Translations under genes and position numbers: made by a program
DNA from: Fidelibacterota bacterium
Lineage (GTDB): Bacteria > Pseudomonadota > Alphaproteobacteria > Rhodospirillales > Rhodospirillaceae
Assembly (NCBI GenBank): GCA_947476275.1
Contig: CANJPQ010000030.1
Coordinates: forward strand, 1 to 47,565
Length of the DNA stretch: 47,565 nt
Direction of reading: 5' to 3'
In this document: in pieces, positions 35,488 to 46,479 of the stretch
How the letters are laid out: every line of letters begins with the position of its first letter
Position numbering within the stretch: the first letter of the stretch is position 1
The notes under the pieces: generated by a model
What the model was told of the DNA's origin: nothing
What the model saw: only the letters and a program-made list of their open reading frames with translations
Databases searched by the model: none

Positions 35488-35568
35488 CCGGGAACGAGAT
35501 GGCTTAAGCCATCCGGCTCGCTTGAGCCCTACCGGGACAAAAAAAACAAATGAAACAGGATCAACACG
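35488..35568 (+). promoter_or_regulatory. Structured rpsD 5' leader
   Basis: The leader has a perfect 16-bp palindrome (GATGGCTT/AAGCCATC, 35498-35513) and then GGCTC-GCTT-GAGCC (35515-35528). CCGG copies at 35488 and 35532 could close both. A run of 8 A follows. S4 is known to repress its own operon through leader RNA in other bacteria, so autoregulation is plausible here. Confidence 0.5.
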
Positions 35569-36183
35569 ATGACGAAGCGTACGGAATCTAAATTCAAAAT
35601 TGACCGCCGCCTCCAGGTCAACCTCTGGGGTCGCGCGAAGAGCCCGATCAACAAGCGCGAATACGGTCCCGGCCAGCACGGGCAGCGCCGCAAGAAGCCG
35701 TCCGACTACGGCGTTCAGCTGATGGCGAAGCAGAAGCTGAAGGGCTACTACGGCAACATCTCCGAGAAGCAGTTCCGCAAGTATTATGAAGAGGCGATGC
35801 GCCGCAAGGGCGACACCTCCGAGAACTTGATCGGCATTCTCGAAAGCCGTCTCGACGCCATCGCATACCGCATGAAGTTGGCCATCACGCCGTTCGCGGC
35901 GCGCCAGCTCGTCAGCCACGGCCACCTCGCCGTGAACGGCCGCCGCGTGACCATCGCCTCCTACATGGTGAAGGTCGGCGACACCATCGAAGTGCGCGGC
36001 AAGTCCAAAGAACTCACCGTGATCAAGGAAGCCACTGAGTCGGCCGAGCGCGATGTTCCGGATTACGTCGAGATCGACCATTCCAAGCTCACCGGCACCT
36101 ACAAGCGCGCCCCGAAGCTCTCCGATGTGCCGTACCCGGTGCAGATGGAACCGAACCTCGTGATCGAATTCTACTCGCGCTAG
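35569..36183 (+). CDS. rpsD: 30S ribosomal protein S4
   Basis: This 204-residue primary 16S rRNA-binding protein has the standard length. It begins [20 protein letters not shown]. The S4 RNA-binding domain, at about 95-155, contains [12 protein letters not shown] and [10 protein letters not shown]. The C-terminus NLVIEFYSR is typical. It stands alone with its own promoter and terminator rather than in the alpha operon, as usual for alphaproteobacteria. Confidence 0.98.
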   Translation: MTKRTESKFKIDRRLQVNLWGRAKSPINKREYGPGQHGQRRKKPSDYGVQLMAKQKLKGYYGNISEKQFRKYYEEAMRRKGDTSENLIGILESRLDAIAYRMKLAITPFAARQLVSHGHLAVNGRRVTIASYMVKVGDTIEVRGKSKELTVIKEATESAERDVPDYVEIDHSKLTGTYKRAPKLSDVPYPVQMEPNLVIEFYSR

Positions 36184-36210
36184 TCCGCGACGATCCAAAG
36201 ATGCGGCAAG

Positions 36211-36245
36211 CGGCTCCTGCCTCACGGTGGGAGCCGTTTTCGTTT
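36211..36245 (+). terminator. Rho-independent terminator of rpsD
   Basis: CGGCTCC (36211-36217) pairs with GGAGCCG (36230-36236) across a 12-nt loop. TTTTCGTTT follows directly. Confidence 0.85.
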
Positions 36246-36259
36246 AGAGTCCCCGCGCG

Positions 36260-37153
36260 ATGACCTCACCTTTCGGCATATTCGGCGCACCGCATCCCGA
36301 TTGCGCAACGATCCCGGCAGACGCTGTGCAGCTGTCACCGCTCGTGCCTGGCGCGGCGGCGCTTGAGGATGCGACAAATCTCTCCGGCATGGTCATGGCG
36401 GCGCCGCCGGGAACGGTGGAGCGCCGATACGTGCTCGCGCTTGCTCTGCGCGCCCTCCAGCCCGGCGCACCGTTGACGGTTATGGCCCCCAAAGAAAAGG
36501 GCGGCAGCCGCCTCGCCAAGGAGCTTGAGTCTTTTGGCTGCACTGTCGAAGCGACCAGCCGCCGCCACCAACGCATCTGCCAGACCGTGCGCCCTGAATC
36601 GCCGGACGTCGCCGCCGCGATCGCCGCCGGCGCGCCGCGTCTTGTGAACGGTCTGTGGACTCAGCCCGGCATCTTCAGCTGGAACCGGATCGATCCCGGC
36701 ACCGCACTTCTGCTGTCGGCCCTGCCGTCGCTGTCGGGCCGTGGCGCGGACTTCGGCTGCGGCATCGGCGTCATCGCGCAGGCCGTGCTTGTAAGCGCGA
36801 AGGTCACCCAGATCGATCTAATCGATATCGACGCCCGCGCGATTGCGGCGGCGCGCCGCAACGTCACAGACCCGCGCGCGACATTCCACTGGGCCGATGT
36901 GCGGCGGAGCACGCCGCTCAAGAACTTGGACTTTGTCGTGATGAACCCGCCGTTTCACGATGGCGGTCTGGAAGACAAAGCCTTGGGCCAAGCGTTCGTT
37001 CAACAGGCCCAGCGCGTCTTGCGTCCCGGCGGCGCGGCGTGGCTGGTGGCGAACCGTCACCTGCCGTATGAAACCACATTGGCCACAGACTTCGCCTCCG
37101 TCGCGCTGCGGGCGGAACGCGATGGCTTCAAAGTTTATGAGGCGCGGACATGA
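36260..37153 (+). CDS. RsmC-like class I SAM methyltransferase (16S rRNA guanine N2)
   Basis: This 297-residue protein has the RsmC/RlmG two-lobe layout: a degenerate N-terminal methyltransferase-like half, then the active half. DFGCGIG at 164-170 binds SAM, and NPPFHDG at 229-235 is the catalytic motif of exocyclic-amine guanine methyltransferases. The likely target is G1207 of 16S rRNA. Its stop overlaps the next start by 4 bp (ATGA), coupling it to the pseudouridine synthase, which also modifies 16S rRNA. Confidence 0.85.
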   Translation: MTSPFGIFGAPHPDCATIPADAVQLSPLVPGAAALEDATNLSGMVMAAPPGTVERRYVLALALRALQPGAPLTVMAPKEKGGSRLAKELESFGCTVEATSRRHQRICQTVRPESPDVAAAIAAGAPRLVNGLWTQPGIFSWNRIDPGTALLLSALPSLSGRGADFGCGIGVIAQAVLVSAKVTQIDLIDIDARAIAAARRNVTDPRATFHWADVRRSTPLKNLDFVVMNPPFHDGGLEDKALGQAFVQQAQRVLRPGGAAWLVANRHLPYETTLATDFASVALRAERDGFKVYEART

Positions 37154-37878
37154 GCGGCACCGCCCGGCTCGATCGCCTGCTTGCCAATCTGGGCTACGGA
37201 TCGCGCACGGAAGTGCAGCGGCTTGTCGATGCCGGCCGCGTCCTTCTCGACGGCGTGCCGGTCGAAGACGCCAGCGCGCGGATTGCGGTTACCGCCGACC
37301 TGCCGTCGCGCATGCGCATCGACGACGAACCGCTCGATCCCGTGGCGGGAATGGCGCTCATGTTGCATAAGCCCATCGGCGTCACATGCTCACATAAGGA
37401 AATTGGCCCGCTGGTCTACGGTGTTCTGCCGCCGCGCTGGCGACGCCGCGAGCCCGGTATTTCCACTGTCGGTCGCCTGGACAAGGAAACCTCCGGCCTC
37501 TTGCTAATGACCGACGATGGCGCCCTGCTGCACAAAATCATCTCGCCGAAGCACCATGTCACCAAACACTACGTGGCCACGCTGGCGCGGCCCTTGCGCG
37601 GCGACGAGGCGGCGCTCTTCGCGGCGGGCACATTGATGCTGGAAGGCGAGGCCAAACCGCTCGCGCCGGCAGCATTGGAAACCCTTTCGCCGACATCGGC
37701 GCGTGTGACGGTCACGGAAGGCCGCTATCATCAGGTGCGACGCATGTTCGCGGCGGTCGGAAACCACGTCGAGGCGCTGCATCGCGACCGCATCGGGGCG
37801 CTGGCACTTCCGGCCGACCTCGCGCCCGGCGAATACCGCCAGATGTCGCCGGCGGATATCGCCGCGATCTTTGCCTAA
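37150..37878 (+). CDS. rsuA: RsuA-family pseudouridine synthase
   Basis: This 242-residue protein has an S4 RNA-binding domain at 4-50, containing LDRLLANLGYGSRTEVQRLV. The synthase domain has catalytic Asp111 in GRLDKETSGLLLMTDDG, and the conserved HQVRRMF occurs near the C-terminus. RsuA isomerises U516 of 16S rRNA, and pairing with the RsmC-like gene supports this role. The RluB/RluE branch cannot be fully excluded. Confidence 0.85.
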   Translation: MSGTARLDRLLANLGYGSRTEVQRLVDAGRVLLDGVPVEDASARIAVTADLPSRMRIDDEPLDPVAGMALMLHKPIGVTCSHKEIGPLVYGVLPPRWRRREPGISTVGRLDKETSGLLLMTDDGALLHKIISPKHHVTKHYVATLARPLRGDEAALFAAGTLMLEGEAKPLAPAALETLSPTSARVTVTEGRYHQVRRMFAAVGNHVEALHRDRIGALALPADLAPGEYRQMSPADIAAIFA

Positions 37879-37897
37879 CGTCGATCGAGGACCTCCC

Positions 37898-38815
37898 ATG
37901 ACTTCGCGTGCAGCGTCTCCAAGTCGGTTAGATGTCGCGGCGTACGTCGCGGAGTTGGCCGCGCAGCCGGGCATGACCGCGTCGCGTCTGTTTCGCATTC
38001 TGATGCACGACTGGGCAGCATCGGAGTTCGAGGGCGAGAAGAATGCCGTCAACCGCGTCGCGGCGGAGAAGCTCGGCTGGCCCAAGTTCCAAGACGGCAT
38101 GCCGATGTATCGCCTGACGCCGGTGAACGGCTTCAATGTCATCGTCCCGGTACACGCCAACACCGAGACCATCGTCGCGACCGTGGCCGATCGTATCGGA
38201 CCGGACACGCAGGCTGTCATCGAACTCGGCTGCGGGCCCGGCCGGCATCTGTTCGATATTCGCGACCTGGTCGAACATCGCTTCCCGCACTTGAAGTATT
38301 TCGGCACCGATATCTCCGACGTCGACCTCGGGATCTGCCGTCAAGTCGCGGCACTGGAACCCGTGCGCGCGGCGATCACGTTCCATAAGTTCGACCACCT
38401 GGCGCCGGATTTCAGCTTCATGACCGGCCTTAAGAACGTCGTGTTCTTTACCTGCCATACGATCGAGCAGGTCACCACCATCACGGACAAATTGTTCTTG
38501 GGCATGCTGGCTGCGGCGGAGACGTTCGTGTGCATCCATGAGGAGCCTGTCGGCTGGCAACTCAACGACGAGGTGCTGGCGGCGGTACAGAACAATGCCT
38601 TCCCGACGACGCCGCGGATCGTGAAGCCGTTCCAGCCGGTTGACGACTATGCCGCCGCCGCGACCCCGGTGGGCTCGCGCTGGAACCTCAATCTCGTCCC
38701 GGTGCTGCGCGACCTCGTCGCCCAGGGCAAAATCAAGATCGAGCGTGTCGATAAGCACTGCTCGGGCATGCACCTTTACAATCCGACCACGCGTATCGTC
38801 TGGACAAGGGCTTAG
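37898..38815 (+). CDS. Class I SAM-dependent methyltransferase, unknown target
   Basis: This protein of about 305 residues contains the motif I loop IELGCGPGRHLFDIRD and the acidic residue of FGTDISD. These mark a Rossmann methyltransferase. The first 90 residues are an extra domain with no recognised family, and the C-terminal RWNLNLVPVLRDLV is also unassigned. The ATG at 37898 has GAGGACC upstream; an in-frame TTG at 37871 overlaps rsuA. It is likely the third gene of the rsmC-rsuA transcript. Substrate is unknown; a small molecule is as likely as RNA. Confidence 0.8.
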   Translation: MTSRAASPSRLDVAAYVAELAAQPGMTASRLFRILMHDWAASEFEGEKNAVNRVAAEKLGWPKFQDGMPMYRLTPVNGFNVIVPVHANTETIVATVADRIGPDTQAVIELGCGPGRHLFDIRDLVEHRFPHLKYFGTDISDVDLGICRQVAALEPVRAAITFHKFDHLAPDFSFMTGLKNVVFFTCHTIEQVTTITDKLFLGMLAAAETFVCIHEEPVGWQLNDEVLAAVQNNAFPTTPRIVKPFQPVDDYAAAATPVGSRWNLNLVPVLRDLVAQGKIKIERVDKHCSGMHLYNPTTRIVWTRA

Positions 38816-38872
38816 CTTCGCCTTTGACTTTGTCGCGAGCCGCGGGTCCAATGATGCGGGGAGGGCCGCGTC

Positions 38873-40435
38873 ATGCCACTGCATTGCGAACCAGCCGATT
38901 CGGAATTCGACGGGTCTTGTTTGATCTGCGGGCCATCGGGTGGTCCACCCGATCCTCGGCGACGCCGGTTCTTGGCGGCGGCCGCCGCTCTCCCGTTTGC
39001 GGCTGCGGTGCCGGCACAAGCTGCAGCACTGCCGAAGGTGCCAAGTGGCACCTTCGTGGTCGATGCCGGGTGGGCCCTGGTTGAGAGGGACGGCGCGCCG
39101 GTCCTTCAGCGCGATACCTCACTCGTCGTGCGCGATGGTGCGATCGAGGAAGTTCGGTCCGGACTGGGAAACACCAAGCTCCCGCGCGTCGATGCGCGCA
39201 ATCTCCTCGTGCTGCCCGGGTTCATCTCCGGTCACACCCATGTGTGCTGCGGAACGCCGACACGTGGCCTGATCGAAGCCGGGCGTTCCTATCGTCGTCC
39301 ACTCGACCTGATGCATGAGCTTCCCGACGACGAGCTTGACGCCCTCACGGCCATCAATCTCGCCGAACTGCTCCGCAGCGGTTGCACGACGCAGGTCGAG
39401 ATGAGCCTGACGCTGCGTGAAGCTGAGTCTTATGTCCGCATCGCAAAGGCTTGGGGCGTGCGCGGCTATCCAGGTCCGATGATCCCCGACGGCACCCGCA
39501 ATACGCCGATCTGGAATCGCACCGACGACAAGGTGCTGTTCGCGGCGGACGATGGGACGCTGGCGGATATCGCCAATGCCTTAAAGTTCGCAAAGGCGCA
39601 TATGAACGCGAATGGCGGGCTCATTCGCCCGATGATGTGCGCCCATGCCACCGACACGCACACCGAGAAGACGATGACGGCCTTGGCTGCCGCCGTGCGG
39701 GAACTCGGCACGGGCTTGCACATCCACCTGTCCCAGGGCGGCGGGGAAACGCGGAAGGTCAAAGAGCTTTGGGGCATGACCCCGGCGCACTGGCTGAAGA
39801 AATTCGGCTTCTACGAGTTCCCCGTATTTGGCGCGCATATGACCGGCGTCGAGTGGGAAGGCGACGGACCTGTGTTGCGCGACGGTGGCGTGATCTACGC
39901 CCATTGCCCGTCCGGCGGCGGCGCCGGCGCCGGATCGCAGCCCTATCCCGAAGCCCTGGCGGCGGGCGTCAAGGTCTGTATCGGCATCGACACGCACTCG
40001 AATGACTATGTCGAGGACATCAAGCAGAGCGTGATCGTCGGGCGTCTGCGTGCGCGGCTGCTGAAGGGTAAGACGCCGACGCCGATGCGGGAGCCGACCA
40101 TCTGGGATTCGATCAACGGCGCGACGCGCATTCCCGCCGACGGGTTGCGGCGCAAGGACCTGGGTCGGATTGTCGCCGGCGCGCGCGCGGACCTGACGAT
40201 GATCGACGTGAGTGGTGCACTGGTCGGCTCCGGCGCTTTGCCGCCCGAACCGCTGAACAACCTGCTCTATGCCAACGGCATGATGGTCCGCCATGTCATG
40301 ACCGACGGCCGCCTGCAGCTCTTCGACGGGCGCCTGATGGTGGCCGACGAGCGCCAGGTGGCGGAGGCGGGGGGCCGCGTCGTAACCAAGCTATGGAAGA
40401 AGCTCGCCGACGAAGGGTTCTTCGAGCGCACATAA
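38873..40435 (+). CDS. Tat-exported amidohydrolase (AtzA/guanine-deaminase-like)
   Basis: This 520-residue metal-dependent hydrolase has a twin-arginine leader, RRRRFLAAAAALPFAAA at 29-45, preceded by an unusual 28-residue extension containing three Cys. The metal site uses His121 and His123 (SGHTHVCC), later His in LHIHLSQ and GAHMTG, and the Asp of GIDTHSND. These residues match the amidohydrolase superfamily branch that deaminates or dechlorinates N-heterocycles. A periplasmic location is uncommon for that branch. The ATG at 38873 has GGGGAGGG upstream. It ends in a terminator shared with grxD. The substrate is not known. Confidence 0.83.
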   Translation: MPLHCEPADSEFDGSCLICGPSGGPPDPRRRRFLAAAAALPFAAAVPAQAAALPKVPSGTFVVDAGWALVERDGAPVLQRDTSLVVRDGAIEEVRSGLGNTKLPRVDARNLLVLPGFISGHTHVCCGTPTRGLIEAGRSYRRPLDLMHELPDDELDALTAINLAELLRSGCTTQVEMSLTLREAESYVRIAKAWGVRGYPGPMIPDGTRNTPIWNRTDDKVLFAADDGTLADIANALKFAKAHMNANGGLIRPMMCAHATDTHTEKTMTALAAAVRELGTGLHIHLSQGGGETRKVKELWGMTPAHWLKKFGFYEFPVFGAHMTGVEWEGDGPVLRDGGVIYAHCPSGGGAGAGSQPYPEALAAGVKVCIGIDTHSNDYVEDIKQSVIVGRLRARLLKGKTPTPMREPTIWDSINGATRIPADGLRRKDLGRIVAGARADLTMIDVSGALVGSGALPPEPLNNLLYANGMMVRHVMTDGRLQLFDGRLMVADERQVAEAGGRVVTKLWKKLADEGFFERT

Positions 40436-40466
40436 AAAAAGGGCCGCAAGAAGCTGCGGCCCTTTT
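40434..40466. terminator. Bidirectional terminator between amidohydrolase and grxD
   Basis: GGGCCGCA (40441-40448) pairs with TGCGGCCC (40455-40462). Seven A precede and four T follow, so it works on both strands. It ends the amidohydrolase transcript and the purine-bolA-grxD transcript. Confidence 0.9.
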
Positions 40467-40484
40467 CGATCCTTGTGTGAAGGC

Positions 40485-40820
40485 CTAGTTGGCCATCGCG
40501 ACTTTCTTTTCGTCCATCAACTGCTGCAGTTCGCCGGCCTCGGCCATCTCGCGCACGATATCGCAGCCGCCGACGAATTCGCCCTTCACGTAAAGTTGGG
40601 GGATCGTCGGCCAGTTGGAGAACTGCTTGATGCCGTCGCGGAGGGCGGCATCCGCCAGCACGTTCACGCCCTTGAACTTGACGCCGAGGTGGGTCAGCAC
40701 CTGGACGACCGCGGCGGAGAAGCCGCATTGGGGAAACATCGGCGTGCCCTTCATGAACAGCACGACGTCGTTCTCGTCGATATCCTTCTTGATCGCATCG
40801 AAAGCGGGATTTTCGTTCAT
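40485..40820 (-). CDS. grxD: Monothiol glutaredoxin (Grx4 type)
   Basis: This 111-residue cytoplasmic protein has the CGFS active site at 32-35, followed by [19 protein letters not shown], the glutathione and Fe-S binding region. Monothiol glutaredoxins carry [2Fe-2S] clusters and pair with BolA proteins; a BolA gene is directly upstream, 49 bp away. It is the last gene of the minus-strand purine operon before the bidirectional terminator. Confidence 0.96.
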   Translation of the reverse strand: MNENPAFDAIKKDIDENDVVLFMKGTPMFPQCGFSAAVVQVLTHLGVKFKGVNVLADAALRDGIKQFSNWPTIPQLYVKGEFVGGCDIVREMAEAGELQQLMDEKKVAMAN

Positions 40821-40869
40821 GGCGTCCTCACACTGATTGGCCGAAAGGCCTTGGCGCGGTTATAGCAGG

Positions 40870-41109
40870 TTAAGCGCCCGCGGGCACCGAGGTCGTCAAA
40901 GCCAGGGCATGCAGTTCGTTGCCCATGCGGCCCTTCAGGGCGGCATAGACCATCTGGTGTTGCTGCACCCGGCTTTTGCCCTTGAAGGCAGCGGTGACCA
41001 CCGTGGCGGCATAGTGATCGCCGTCGCCGCGCAGATCGTCGATCGACACTTGGGCATCCGGAAAGGCCTGTTTGATCAGGCTTTCGATATCGGCGGCGTC
41101 CATGGCCAT
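40870..41109 (-). CDS. BolA-family protein
   Basis: This 79-residue protein has the compact BolA fold, containing ESLIKQAFPDAQVSI and KGKSRVQQHQMVYAALKG. The His in QQHQ is the conserved cluster ligand used with CGFS glutaredoxins. The neighbouring grxD supports a Grx-BolA Fe-S partner role. A second in-frame ATG two codons later is equally possible. It follows purL by 12 bp. Confidence 0.93.
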   Translation of the reverse strand: MAMDAADIESLIKQAFPDAQVSIDDLRGDGDHYAATVVTAAFKGKSRVQQHQMVYAALKGRMGNELHALALTTSVPAGA

Positions 41110-41121
41110 GGCGGGCGTCCT

Positions 41122-43334
<2,213 letters not shown>

Positions 43335-43338
<4 letters not shown>

Positions 43339-44024
43339 GAGAGCGCCTCCACGAGGCCGTCGAACATCTTGCGGCCATCGGCGCCACCCAACACCGGGTC
43401 GGACATGCGTTCCGGGTGCGGCATCAGGCCGAGCACGGTGCGCTTTTCATTGAAGATGCCGGCGATGTTGCCGCGCGAACCGTTCAGGTTGGTTTCGTCG
43501 GATACGTCGCCCGCCGCCGAGGCGTAGCGGAACGCCACCTGGCCCTTGTCCTCGATGGCTTGTAGGGTCGCGTCGTCGGCGAAGAAGTTGCCTTCGGCAT
43601 GCGCCACCGGAATGCGGATCACTTCCCCGGACTTGTAGCGCCGGGTGAAATCGCTCTTGGTCTGCTCGACGCGCAGGTACACATCCTTGCAGATGAAGCG
43701 CAGGTCCTTGTTGCGCAACAGCACGCCCGGCAGCAGGCCCGCTTCGGTTATGATCTGGAAGCCGTTGCAGATGCCCAGCACGCGCGTGCCCTTGTCGGCG
43801 GCGCGCTTGATCTCGCGCATGATCGGCGAATGGGCGGCCATGGCGCCGCAGCGCAGGTAGTCGCCGTAGGAAAATCCGCCGGGGACGACAATGAAGTCGA
43901 CTTTGGGAAGTTCGGTGTCGCGGTGCCACACCATCTTGGGCGGAGCGCCGATGCTTTGTTCAACGGCGACCGCGGCATCGCGGTCTGCGTTCGAACCTGG
44001 AAAAACGATGACCGCGGCTTTCAT
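43335..44024 (-). CDS. purQ: Phosphoribosylformylglycinamidine synthase subunit PurQ (glutaminase)
   Basis: This 229-residue class I glutamine amidotransferase supplies ammonia to PurL. The nucleophile is Cys86 in GICNGFQ, and His203 and Glu205 are in MPHPERM. The start is the first Met before [14 protein letters not shown]. It is 3 bp from purS and overlaps purL by 4 bp. Confidence 0.97.
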
Positions 44025-44027
44025 CGC

Positions 44028-44270
44028 TTAATCAATCACCTCGACGGCGTAATTCTCGATCACCGTATTCGCGAGCAGCGAACGGCACATCTCTTCGACT
44101 TCTTTCTTAGCCGCGGCGGCATCGCCGGCCTTCAGCTTCATCTCGATGAATTTGCCCTGGCGCACGTCGGACACGCCGCCGAAGCCCAGGCCGTGCAGCG
44201 CGTTCTCAACCGCCTTGCCCTGGGGATCGAGAACACCGTTCTTCAAGGTAATGTGGACGCGCGCCTTCAA
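44028..44270 (-). CDS. purS: Phosphoribosylformylglycinamidine synthase subunit PurS, TTG start
   Basis: This is an 80-residue bridging subunit of the PurLQS complex. The family start reads MKARVHITLKNGVLDPQGK, but here codon 1 is TTG at 44270; there is no ATG in frame within the purC-purS gap. GGAG lies 9 nt upstream. The open frame continues back to 44438 inside purC, but that part is not PurS sequence. The non-ATG start may keep PurS in proportion to the other subunits. Confidence 0.93.
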   Translation of the reverse strand: MKARVHITLKNGVLDPQGKAVENALHGLGFGGVSDVRQGKFIEMKLKAGDAAAAKKEVEEMCRSLLANTVIENYAVEVID

Positions 44271-44284
44271 GACAATCGTCTCCG

Positions 44285-45052
44285 TTATTGCAGCGTAGAT
44301 GGGCCTTTGACGTCGGTCGGGCCGCTTTCCGGCAGGATCCCGAGACGTCGCGCCACTTCCTGATAGGCTTCCTCGATACGGCCGAGGTCGCGGCGGAAGC
44401 GGTCCTTGTCCATCTTCTCGTTGGTCTTGACGTCCCACAGGCGGCAGTTGTCCGGCGACAATTCGTCCGCCAGGACCACCTGCACGTCGCCGCTCTCGTG
44501 ATAGAGACGGCCGAACTCGACCTTGAAATCGACCAGGCGAATGCCGATGCCGAGGAACAGGCCGGAGAGGTAGTCGTTCACGCGCAACGACATGTTCAGC
44601 ATCTCGTCGATCTCATGGATCGCCGCCCAGCCGAATCCGGTGATGTGCTCTTCCGACACCATCGGATCGCCGAGCTGATCGTTCTTGTAATAGTACTCGA
44701 CGATGGAGCGGGGCAGGCGGGTGCCTTCGGGGATCGCAAAGCGCTCGGAGATCGACCCGGCAGCGACATTGCGCACGACCACTTCGACGGGGATGATCTC
44801 GACTTCCTTCACCAGCTGCTCGCGCATATTCAGGCGGCGCACGAAGTGCGTCGGGATGCCGATCTCTTCCAGCCGCGTCATCAGGTATTCGGAGATGCGG
44901 TTGTTGAGCACGCCCTTACCGGTGATCGTGCCCTTCTTCTTGTTGTTGAAGGCAGTCGCGTCGTCCTTGAAGTACTGGACCAGCGTGCCGGGTTCCGGGC
45001 CCTCGAACAGGACCTTGGCCTTGCCTTCGTAGATTTGCTTGCGACGCGCCAT
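44285..45052 (-). CDS. purC: SAICAR synthase
   Basis: This 255-residue enzyme joins CAIR and aspartate. [20 protein letters not shown] opens it, and [14 protein letters not shown] and DFKVEFGR are conserved active-site segments. It is the first gene of purC-purS-purQ-purL-bolA-grxD, with purS beginning 14 bp after its stop. The promoter lies about 110 bp upstream of the start. Confidence 0.97.
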   Translation of the reverse strand: MARRKQIYEGKAKVLFEGPEPGTLVQYFKDDATAFNNKKKGTITGKGVLNNRISEYLMTRLEEIGIPTHFVRRLNMREQLVKEVEIIPVEVVVRNVAAGSISERFAIPEGTRLPRSIVEYYYKNDQLGDPMVSEEHITGFGWAAIHEIDEMLNMSLRVNDYLSGLFLGIGIRLVDFKVEFGRLYHESGDVQVVLADELSPDNCRLWDVKTNEKMDKDRFRRDLGRIEEAYQEVARRLGILPESGPTDVKGPSTLQ

Positions 45053-45160
45053 AGCGGCTTCCCCAGGGTGGTGACGATCGGCGGCCGGGTGGCGCAGACC
45101 TGCGACACTAGGCCCGGAAAAGGCTCTTAAATACGGCCCCCGCCCCGCCTAGGAGGGCTG

Positions 45161-45189
45161 GATATAGCAGGTGAGCCCCCCGGGGACAA
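45161..45189 (-). promoter_or_regulatory. Promoter of the purC operon
   Basis: On the minus strand TTGTCC (45184-45189), a 17-bp spacer and TATATC (45161-45166) lie about 110 bp upstream of the purC ATG. The same TATATC -10 is used at 46068. Confidence 0.6.
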
Positions 45190-45206
45190 CGATAGGTCGG
45201 GCCTGT

Positions 45207-45224
45207 GGAAAACTCTGGTTTTCC
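45207..45224 (-). terminator. Hairpin after the NRDE gene
   Basis: GGAAAAC, TCTG and GTTTTCC form a perfect 7-bp stem flanked by GGGCC/GGCCC bases that extend it with a bulge. It lies just downstream of the NRDE stop on the minus strand. There is no long T-run, so it is a weak terminator or a stability element. Confidence 0.5.
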
Positions 45225-45230
45225 GGCCCT

Positions 45231-45998
45231 CTAGAGCCCAACGGGCTGAAACGCGGTGCTCTCCGGCGGGCCTGCCGCGAAGCGCCAGAGGGGCCGCGTG
45301 TGCCCCAGCCCGTGGGCTGCCGCGACCGACGGCAAGGCCAGTAGCGACGCTGAGGAGGTGCCAAAGCCGCTCTCCATCTGAAAGCTCATGGCATCGGCTG
45401 CTTTGCCGCCGCCGGTGGCGCCGAGCAGGGATTCCCAGGCCTGCCAGTCGCCGCCGTCCGGATCGGGGACCTGGGCCCCCTCAAAGGCCGGCAAATAGGC
45501 GGCGATTCGCGCGTCATTGGGATCGTTGCGGTTGCCGGCGGTGAACATGGAGAGGCCGGGCGGGATGCGCTCAACCCGCACGCCGGCGCCGGTTTCCTGC
45601 CCTACCGCCGTCAACGTCAGCCACCAGGCGTCGCGATTGTCCGCGATGACGAGATTGAACGGCCGATAGGCCGTAGGATCGATTCCGCTCAGTGCTTTCG
45701 CCGCATCCACCGCATCCGCGTGGTCGAGGGCGTCCAGCACCAATTCGCCGCGGCTGCGCTTGTTCGGGGCGGGACCGAGGGAGCCGTGGCGATTGAGAAT
45801 GCAGGCGACAACGCCGGTCTCGTTCAGACCCATCCAGGTGCCCCCGGCAAGCTCGTCCAAACCGGCGACGACATCTGGCCGATCGGCCCAGTGGCGCGCC
45901 GGCGGCTGCCAAGGCCGGTCCCGCATCTCGTCACGATTCGCGCCGAGCAAGATCGGCCAGGGATGATCCGGTCGCCGAAGGAGGACAACGGTGCACAT
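45231..45998 (-). CDS. NRDE (TANGO2-like) family protein
   Basis: This 255-residue protein begins MCTVVLLRRP and contains LGANRDEMRDRPW, the Asn-Arg-Asp-Glu motif that names the family, and GGTWMGLNETG. It resembles N-terminal nucleophile hydrolases, and Cys2 could be the nucleophile. TANGO2 proteins are linked to haem or lipid handling in eukaryotes; the bacterial role is not settled. It is divergent from the zeta gene. Confidence 0.88.
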   Translation of the reverse strand: MCTVVLLRRPDHPWPILLGANRDEMRDRPWQPPARHWADRPDVVAGLDELAGGTWMGLNETGVVACILNRHGSLGPAPNKRSRGELVLDALDHADAVDAAKALSGIDPTAYRPFNLVIADNRDAWWLTLTAVGQETGAGVRVERIPPGLSMFTAGNRNDPNDARIAAYLPAFEGAQVPDPDGGDWQAWESLLGATGGGKAADAMSFQMESGFGTSSASLLALPSVAAAHGLGHTRPLWRFAAGPPESTAFQPVGL

Positions 45999-46044
45999 TG
46001 ATGCCGATCAAACCCCTTTTCACGATCACGTCGTTGTCATGCGG

Positions 46045-46073
46045 TTGAACCTACGCCCGACGGTCGCTATATC
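46045..46073 (+). promoter_or_regulatory. Promoter of the zeta/DUF1476 gene
   Basis: TTGAAC (46045-46050), a 17-bp spacer and TATATC (46068-46073) lie 30 bp before the ATG, which has GGAGAG upstream. Confidence 0.65.
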
Positions 46074-46102
46074 CAACCTAGGCACCCCCGGAGAGATATT
46101 CC

Positions 46103-46432
46103 ATGAGCGACGCATTCAACGACCGCGAAAAAGGCTTCGAGCGGAAATTCCAGCTCGACCAGGATCAGCAATTCAGGGCGCTGACCCGCCGCGACCGCCT
46201 TTTCGGGCAATGGATTGCCGGGCATCTCGGCATCACCGGCGACGCCGTGGCCGCCTATGCCACGTCGGTCGTCGAATCGAACTTCGAGAAGCCCGGCGAC
46301 GAAGACATGCTCGATAAAGTCCGCAACGACCTGGTCGCCAAGGGCGTGTCCGTACCCGACGCAGACCTGAAGGCGAAGTTGGTCGCCTTCCAGAATGAGG
46401 CCGCGGCCCAGATCGTGGCGGAGAAGAAGTAA
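46103..46432 (+). CDS. F1-ATPase inhibitor zeta subunit (DUF1476)
   Basis: This 109-residue helical protein has the family N-terminus MSDAFNDREKGFERKFQLD, followed by helices of a four-helix bundle. In Paracoccus the zeta subunit blocks ATP hydrolysis by F1 through its N-terminal segment. The family is essentially alphaproteobacterial, which supports the taxonomic call. It is monocistronic, with its own promoter. Confidence 0.92.
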   Translation: MSDAFNDREKGFERKFQLDQDQQFRALTRRDRLFGQWIAGHLGITGDAVAAYATSVVESNFEKPGDEDMLDKVRNDLVAKGVSVPDADLKAKLVAFQNEAAAQIVAEKK

Positions 46433-46442
46433 TTGGGCTTCT

Positions 46443-46471
46443 GTCGTCCTCGGGCTCGGCCCGAGGACGAC
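46443..46471. repeat. Dispersed GTC...CCAG hairpin, member 5
   Basis: GTCGTCCTCGGGC, loop TCG and its perfect 13-bp complement, then CCAG overlapping at 46471-46474. It lies in the 47-bp convergent gap between the zeta gene and purB, where it can serve as a two-way barrier. Confidence 0.8.
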
Positions 46472-46479
46472 CAGAGTGT

